Source: Thermothelomyces thermophilus ATCC 42464 (lineage: Eukaryota > Ascomycota > Sordariomycetes > Sordariales > Chaetomiaceae). From it: a stretch of DNA of 64,000 nucleotides. Below the pieces are notes generated by a model. That model made no database searches. It was given only the letters and a program-made list of their open reading frames with translations, and had not been told where the DNA came from. The stretch spans positions 4,588,001-4,652,000 of the forward strand of contig NC_016474.1 of NCBI RefSeq assembly GCF_000226095.1. Direction: 5' to 3'. Shown one piece after another: positions 59,250 to 64,000 of this stretch. The position numbers and the translations under genes are program-made. Positions within the stretch are counted from its first letter, which is position 1; each line of letters begins with the position of its first letter.

Positions 59250-59882
59250 TGTTAATATCTCGGTAAGCAAGCAGGGAGAAGCCTGTACACTCGCAACATC
59301 CCAGGCGGCGACATTTGCGGCCTTGAATCTGATCCCATAGCTACTTGGGGGCAAGACAGGACGGGGGTCTGATGTACGACGAAGGCTGAACACGATCCGG
59401 CGGAGGAATCGAGGGCCGGCCTTGCGGTTGACAACGGGGATCCTGGGGAGAGAGTCGAAGAGAACGTCCCAAATAGGAAACCGATTCCGAATACCGAACT
59501 GTAGGACCGCTCGCTTCCGGCTTATCTGTCTGGACCTCAGCGAACATCAATTCTCGAGAAGCCAATGGCCAATCAATCGCATAATGGAGCTATGACTGTG
59601 AGTTCTTGGACGACCCGGGGGCGGACACACTCCGATCCATGGTTTGGGCATTCGAGGGCTTCAGGATTTCCCCTCCTGCGCACAGGGCCGATCAGAGTGC
59701 CGGACTGGCGCCAGCCTGCCAACTCAGCTAAGACGGGTATTACAGCTGAAGGTATGTGCCCAATGAAGGCATGTGCCCAACTACTGCTACTCTGACGCGA
59801 GCAGGTCATAACCCCTTCCATCCGCTTGCGTGAATGAAACAAAGCGGAAGTCGAAGAGGAAGAGAGGCGATTGAGAATCACC
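59250..59882. promoter_or_regulatory. divergent promoter of the trans-ER and P450 genes
   Basis: 633 bp between two head-to-head cluster genes. Two CCAAT boxes stand 7 bp apart at 59562-59566 and 59569-59573, almost exactly midway (about 315 bp) between the two ATGs. CCAAT is the site of the fungal HAP/CBC complex. A shared control region for both genes is inferred from the layout. Confidence 0.55.
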
Positions 59883-61761
59883 ATGCCGACCACCGCTTCC
59901 ATCCCAGGGGCAACTTTGGCGCCCATGTCGGGACTGTCGGCGGCGTCGTTGGCGCTGCTTCTGGTCGGGCTGGTGAGTGTGTCGCTGTGCCGCAATCCGA
60001 CAACCGATTTCAGACCAGACTATTAACAGACGAGGTTGAGACCGCCTCGTATTTTCTCCTCCTGAGGCCTCTCTACAACATCTACTTCCATCCGCTCCGC
60101 CGATACCCCGGACCTAAACTGTGGGCCGCGTCGTCGCTACCATGGGGCTTTTCGTTCTTGAGCGGGTACTGGCATCACCGCGCCCTGCAGCTGCATACCC
60201 AGTACGGTCACGTCGTGCGTATTGGCCCAAATGAGCTCTCGTTCGACGTTCCCGAGGCTTGGGAGGACGTGTACGGGCGGTCGAAGCACCGAAAGGAAAA
60301 CCCCAAGGCTCCGTGGTACCTCAACCCCAAGACCAAGGAGATTGTGAGCGCGCGGCTCGAAGAACACACGCGCATGCGCCGCCTGCTGGGCATCGGCTTC
60401 ACCAACACAGCCATGCTCGAGCAGGAGCCGCTGATTAAGAGCCACGTCGACCTGTTCATCCAGCGTTTGCACGAAATCAACAGCGGAGGCAAGGCCGCCG
60501 TCGACATGTTCGAGTGGTTCGCGTACTGCACCTTCGACATCATCGGCGACCTGTCCTTTGGCGAGCCGTTCGGGTGTCTGCGCGACTCGATGCTGCACCC
60601 ATGGATCGCCTGGGTGTTTGCGAACATCAAATTGGCCCACACCCTGGTCTTGTGCAACCGAATCCCCTTCTTCTTCCTCTTCCTACCCATCCGGCAAACC
60701 CTGGCGCTCGTCAAGGGCGCGGGGTACTTTGAGAAGACCATGAAGGCTGTCACTGACCGGCGTCTGGCCCGCGACGCCGAGCGGCCCGACTTCTTGCAGA
60801 TCATGAAGACGCCGCGAGGGAACTCGGTACGTTCTGGCCTCCCCCGAGAAAATAGTAGCCGTACCTGGGACTGAGATTGCTTGTTCCAGTTCATGACTCG
60901 AGAAGAAATTCACAGCAACGCGTCCTTTTTGACCATGGCAGGATCCGAGACAACGTCGAATTCGATGGTCGTGGCCGTGTACATGATATGCTTGTACCCA
61001 GAAACCAAAGCAAAGATCATCGACGAGCTGGCCGCAACCTTCAACACCGAGTCCGAGATCGACATGCGCAGCGCGGGCAAGCTGACGTATTTGATGGCCG
61101 TCATTCAGGAGAGCATGCGCTACCATCCGCCGGGACCCAACGCACTGTGGCGCATAACCCCTTCGGGGGGCAACGAGATTCTAGGCGACTGGCTGCCCGC
61201 AAAGGTGAGACCGTCTGCCGCCTTGATCCAGATTCTTTTTTTTCTCCTTTCTTTCTGTCTCGTTGTTATTGGAGATCAAGTTCGATGATTCCTCTGCTCC
61301 AGGGGGCAAACTTGGCTAACACGCGAGACTGCCTGCTTAGACTATACTTGGCATACCGCACCGCGTCATGTATCGCAGTGAGCACAATTTCAAGCACGCG
61401 AACGAATTCATACCGGAGCGTTGGTTGGATGTTGAGGGGGAGCAGTCCGAATTTGCCAATGATCGCAGAGACAGCTTCCATCCGTTCTCTTACGGACCAC
61501 GGACTTGTCTTGCCGTGAAGTGAGTCGCCCGCTTGTCTTCTTTCTCGGCATGTGTCTGCTTGGTCGGCCGGCCACTAACATGTGCAAACCAACAACAGTC
61601 TCGCCTACGCCGAGATGCGCTACATCCTTGCGCGCCTGATGTGGAATTTTGACTTTGAACTGGCCGAGCAGAGCCGGAACTGGGCCGATGGGCTCCGCGC
61701 TTGGTTGATCTGGGAGAAGCGACCACTCTATGTCCATCTGAAGCCGAGACGTTCGAAGTAA
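59883..61761 (+). CDS. cytochrome P450 monooxygenase of the polyketide cluster
   Basis: ER-anchored heme monooxygenase, expected to oxidise the polyketide released by the neighbouring PKS. Five exons: 59883-59972, about 60035-60826, 60890-61204, 61341-61519 and 61599-61761, giving about 512 residues. Exon 1 (LSAASLALLLVGL) encodes the membrane anchor. The first acceptor is uncertain: in-frame AG sites at 60013, 60034 and 60040 all work, and the earliest would leave an intron of only 41 nt. Motifs are YNIYFHPLRRYPGPKLWA, the I-helix AGSETTSN, the ExxR of QESMRYHPPGPN, NEFIPERW (PERF region) and the heme loop FSYGPRTCLAVNLAYAEMR with ligand Cys about 455. The residue two after the Cys is Ala where Gly is usual, a tolerated change. 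The class resembles the CYP families used for late tailoring of reduced polyketides. Confidence 0.92.
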
Positions 61762-64000
61762 CTAGTAGAAGAGCATCCTACCTTAAACTGTTGGCAGTTT
61801 TTGACCACAGACTACTGGGGAGAGAGCGGTTCTACAATCTGAGGTAGCGGAGATTTGCCTTCGGCAGTCCTCGAATCCGGGGATCGAGGCTGCGAGTTCT
61901 ACAGGAACGGATGTCAGAACTGAGTGAGTGGACTGTCGCCACCACGTCCATCTGTCTTGTATCCATCGCGTCCTGTGATGAGACAGAAAGCGTTGGATAA
62001 GCATATATCATTCACCCTGCATGCACTCGTTTACCGGAGGGTCGTGACTGTGTGAAAAAGAGACCAATTGCCCTTGATACGCCACCCCCAACCCCCGTGC
62101 AACACCAGGATCTCTACCTCTGTTATCTCTCCCAAAAGAAGACTCTACCCGCCAGTCTCGGTGTCCTCAAACGTCAAAGTTCAAGCAGCTCGTGTCAGAG
62201 CTCGTAGCAGGCTCGTACTCTACGGATCCCGGCCCCCAAAAGGGACCGGAGGTTGGCAGAAACCGGCCCGTATTGCCGGCGTCTCTCGGCTGGGACGGGC
62301 GGGCACGGGCAGGTGGCAGTGCCGGGGTGCTGTTAACCCGCCTGTGGGACGGAGGAAGGCCAGCGGTAACACCTGGATGTCGCATGATGCGGCCCCCGTG
62401 GAGGGTAGTATTGTTCTCCTGCTCACCAAGATAGCCCGCTAAATGGCATTCCATATTCTTCTGTGCGTGTATCCTTCATCCTCGCCTCTTACCCCCCCTT
62501 CCCTTTTCGTTTATTTCCCTCCCCCGTCGGGCTGGCTTGTAACGTCATCAAGGGCTCCTTACCTTTAATTATTACCCATGTTCCACTGGTTTGTCGGCCG
62601 GTAACCAGACTGACACAGTAAAAAGCCAAACGTGCTGTGTGGCTCCGTGCCTTCTCGGTGACTAATTACTGTAAAAAAAAAAAAAGGACGAGTCGAGTGT
62701 GGCTTACTCATGAGATCCTCCGCCTTATCCGTGCTCGGTATACATACGGTACCGTACATATTGGGTGGTTGAATACTGTCACGGCCAGGGTGGCGTTTAA
62801 TCGGCTCGACTACTAATTAGATACAGGAGAGGGGAAGGAGAGGGAGGGGGATAGATCTGCGCACACGTGGGGTCTGGCGTTTTGCGGTAACCACGTCAGT
62901 GGAAGCGGTCTAATAATAATATCTCGTTTGTGCGCACTCACGAGGGGTAAGCGCTACCCAAACGGTGTTACCCAGTTACCAGCTGCTTGGTTGTGCGGCA
63001 ACCGACAAGGCAAGCAACGCGGCTTGGCAGGATGAGAGTATTGCTTTGGGCCTGGTAGGCTGTATGCAGAGGGTGATCTTGATTACCTAGAATGGGCAAA
63101 AACAAAGTCACCATCCTTCGTGCCCTGGGTGCGTCGTATCCTTTAGATTCACGAACTTGAGGTACTGTAGGTGGGTAACCTAAGGCACTTGGGCGAGGTA
63201 ATTAAGGCGAGAAAGGTAGGAAAGTAACCCCCCTTCCCCCCCAACCTACTCGAGGCCTAGTGAAATAGCTAGCAGGCCTGCACTCTTTTTCCATGCATGC
63301 CTGTCTGCGTATACTAGGTGCCGAGACCTTAAGGAAGTCCGGGATTGCATGGCCTAGGGTACCTACGGGAGAAATGTAAGATAGGTACATTTTCTACCTC
63401 AGGTCACATGTACAACATACGCCCTACACTAAACCCCATCCACCCGTGGTCCAGACCAGACCTGAAAAGTGAGGCACAAAAATGTGCCTTGCTGGTTAGG
63501 CACGCTTTGGGGCCGCGTGGGAAAGTTCCGATGTTCCCAGGTGCTTTCTCCCCCCCAGGTGGAAGGTCCGTTGTGCACGGGCAAGGCTCTCCCGTTGTGC
63601 GCGTGCATACCTTTGCTCATAGTCACTGCGGCACAGTCGACCGCGGCTGCGTAATAATCCATCGACGACGGGCTTTCGGGAGTAATCTCGTCAGCCGGTG
63701 AGTCCGACGACATAGTTCGGCAGCGGACTTCTCGAATCCAATCCCAAGCTCGTACCAAACTTGCTGTCCTGCGCTTACTCCGGTGGCGTCGGCCACGGAG
63801 AATCATGGAGAGAAGCTCAGCCCGTCCTTATTGTGGTTTCAGCGGCCGAGAACGAGCTAGGTAGCCTAGCGTTCCGTCATTTTCTGCTCCTTCGGGAAGG
63901 GGAGTCCCTCCCAAGCCCGCTCGGGAACAGTCCATGTGGCTCGAAGGGCTGACCCGAAGAATTTGATGAGCAGGGACGGATCTCTGAGAGGTTTCGGATG
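61762..64000. other. 2.2-kb right end without a recognised gene
   Basis: Only short frames without motifs, poly-A/poly-T runs (about 62673-62686) and purine-rich blocks (about 62826-62850). No tRNA or repeat array is seen. A gene starting beyond the window may have its promoter here. Confidence 0.5.

Overview
This window reads as nuclear DNA of a filamentous ascomycete, most likely a Sordariomycete. The genes carry short GT-AG introns (about 60-210 nt) that can be placed by joining conserved protein blocks. Coding regions are GC-rich with strong third-position G/C. The gene set is typical of the group: a secreted GH18 chitinase, a sedolisin protease, an Hst3/Hst4-type sirtuin, a 2EXR protein, a PLAC8 protein and a highly reducing polyketide synthase (PKS). 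One stretch (about 11.9-12.4 kb) has the TpA-rich, CpA-poor look left by repeat-induced point mutation (RIP).

Layout. 1-4.2 kb: no gene seen, many simple repeats. 4.2-5.7 kb: GH18 endochitinase (-). 5.7-10.3 kb: no convincing gene. 10.3-13.6 kb: a divergent kinase-like gene (+), a RIP island and a small phosphotransferase gene (+). 14.1-20 kb: an Rqt4/TRIP4-type zinc-finger gene (+) and a large sirtuin (+). 20.9-24.5 kb: a GH43+CBM35 exo-1,3-galactanase-like gene (+) and a 2EXR-domain gene (+) interrupted by an in-frame TAG. 24.7-31 kb: three minus-strand genes: S53 sedolisin, CPA2-type cation/proton antiporter, and a GPI-type Cys-rich surface protein. 31.8-37.3 kb: a multi-pass membrane protein, a 3' remnant of a medium-chain dehydrogenase, a PLAC8 gene and a decayed metallo-beta-lactamase-fold gene. 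38.6-44.4 kb: two core housekeeping genes, mitochondrial malate dehydrogenase (+) and the ER P5A-ATPase Spf1 (-), facing tail to tail. 46.3-47.5 kb: an aldo-keto reductase (+). 48-61.8 kb: a polyketide cluster. 61.8-64 kb: no gene seen.

The most notable unit is the cluster at about 48-61.8 kb. It encodes a 2,896-residue highly reducing PKS (KS-AT-DH-MT-pseudoKR-KR-ACP) that ends in a thioester-reductase domain instead of a condensation domain or free ACP. Beside it are a LovC-type stand-alone enoyl reductase and a cytochrome P450. The PKS has no enoyl-reductase domain of its own, so the neighbour should act in trans, and the R domain should release an aldehyde or alcohol for the P450 to oxidise. 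The enoyl reductase and P450 genes diverge from a 633-bp promoter with two CCAAT boxes at its midpoint. The set matches the logic of the betaenone (bet1/bet2/bet3) system, but the product cannot be read from sequence. The aldo-keto reductase next to the PKS 3' end is a possible extra tailoring enzyme.

Exon coordinates were worked out by hand from splice signals, reading phase and family motifs; all phases close.
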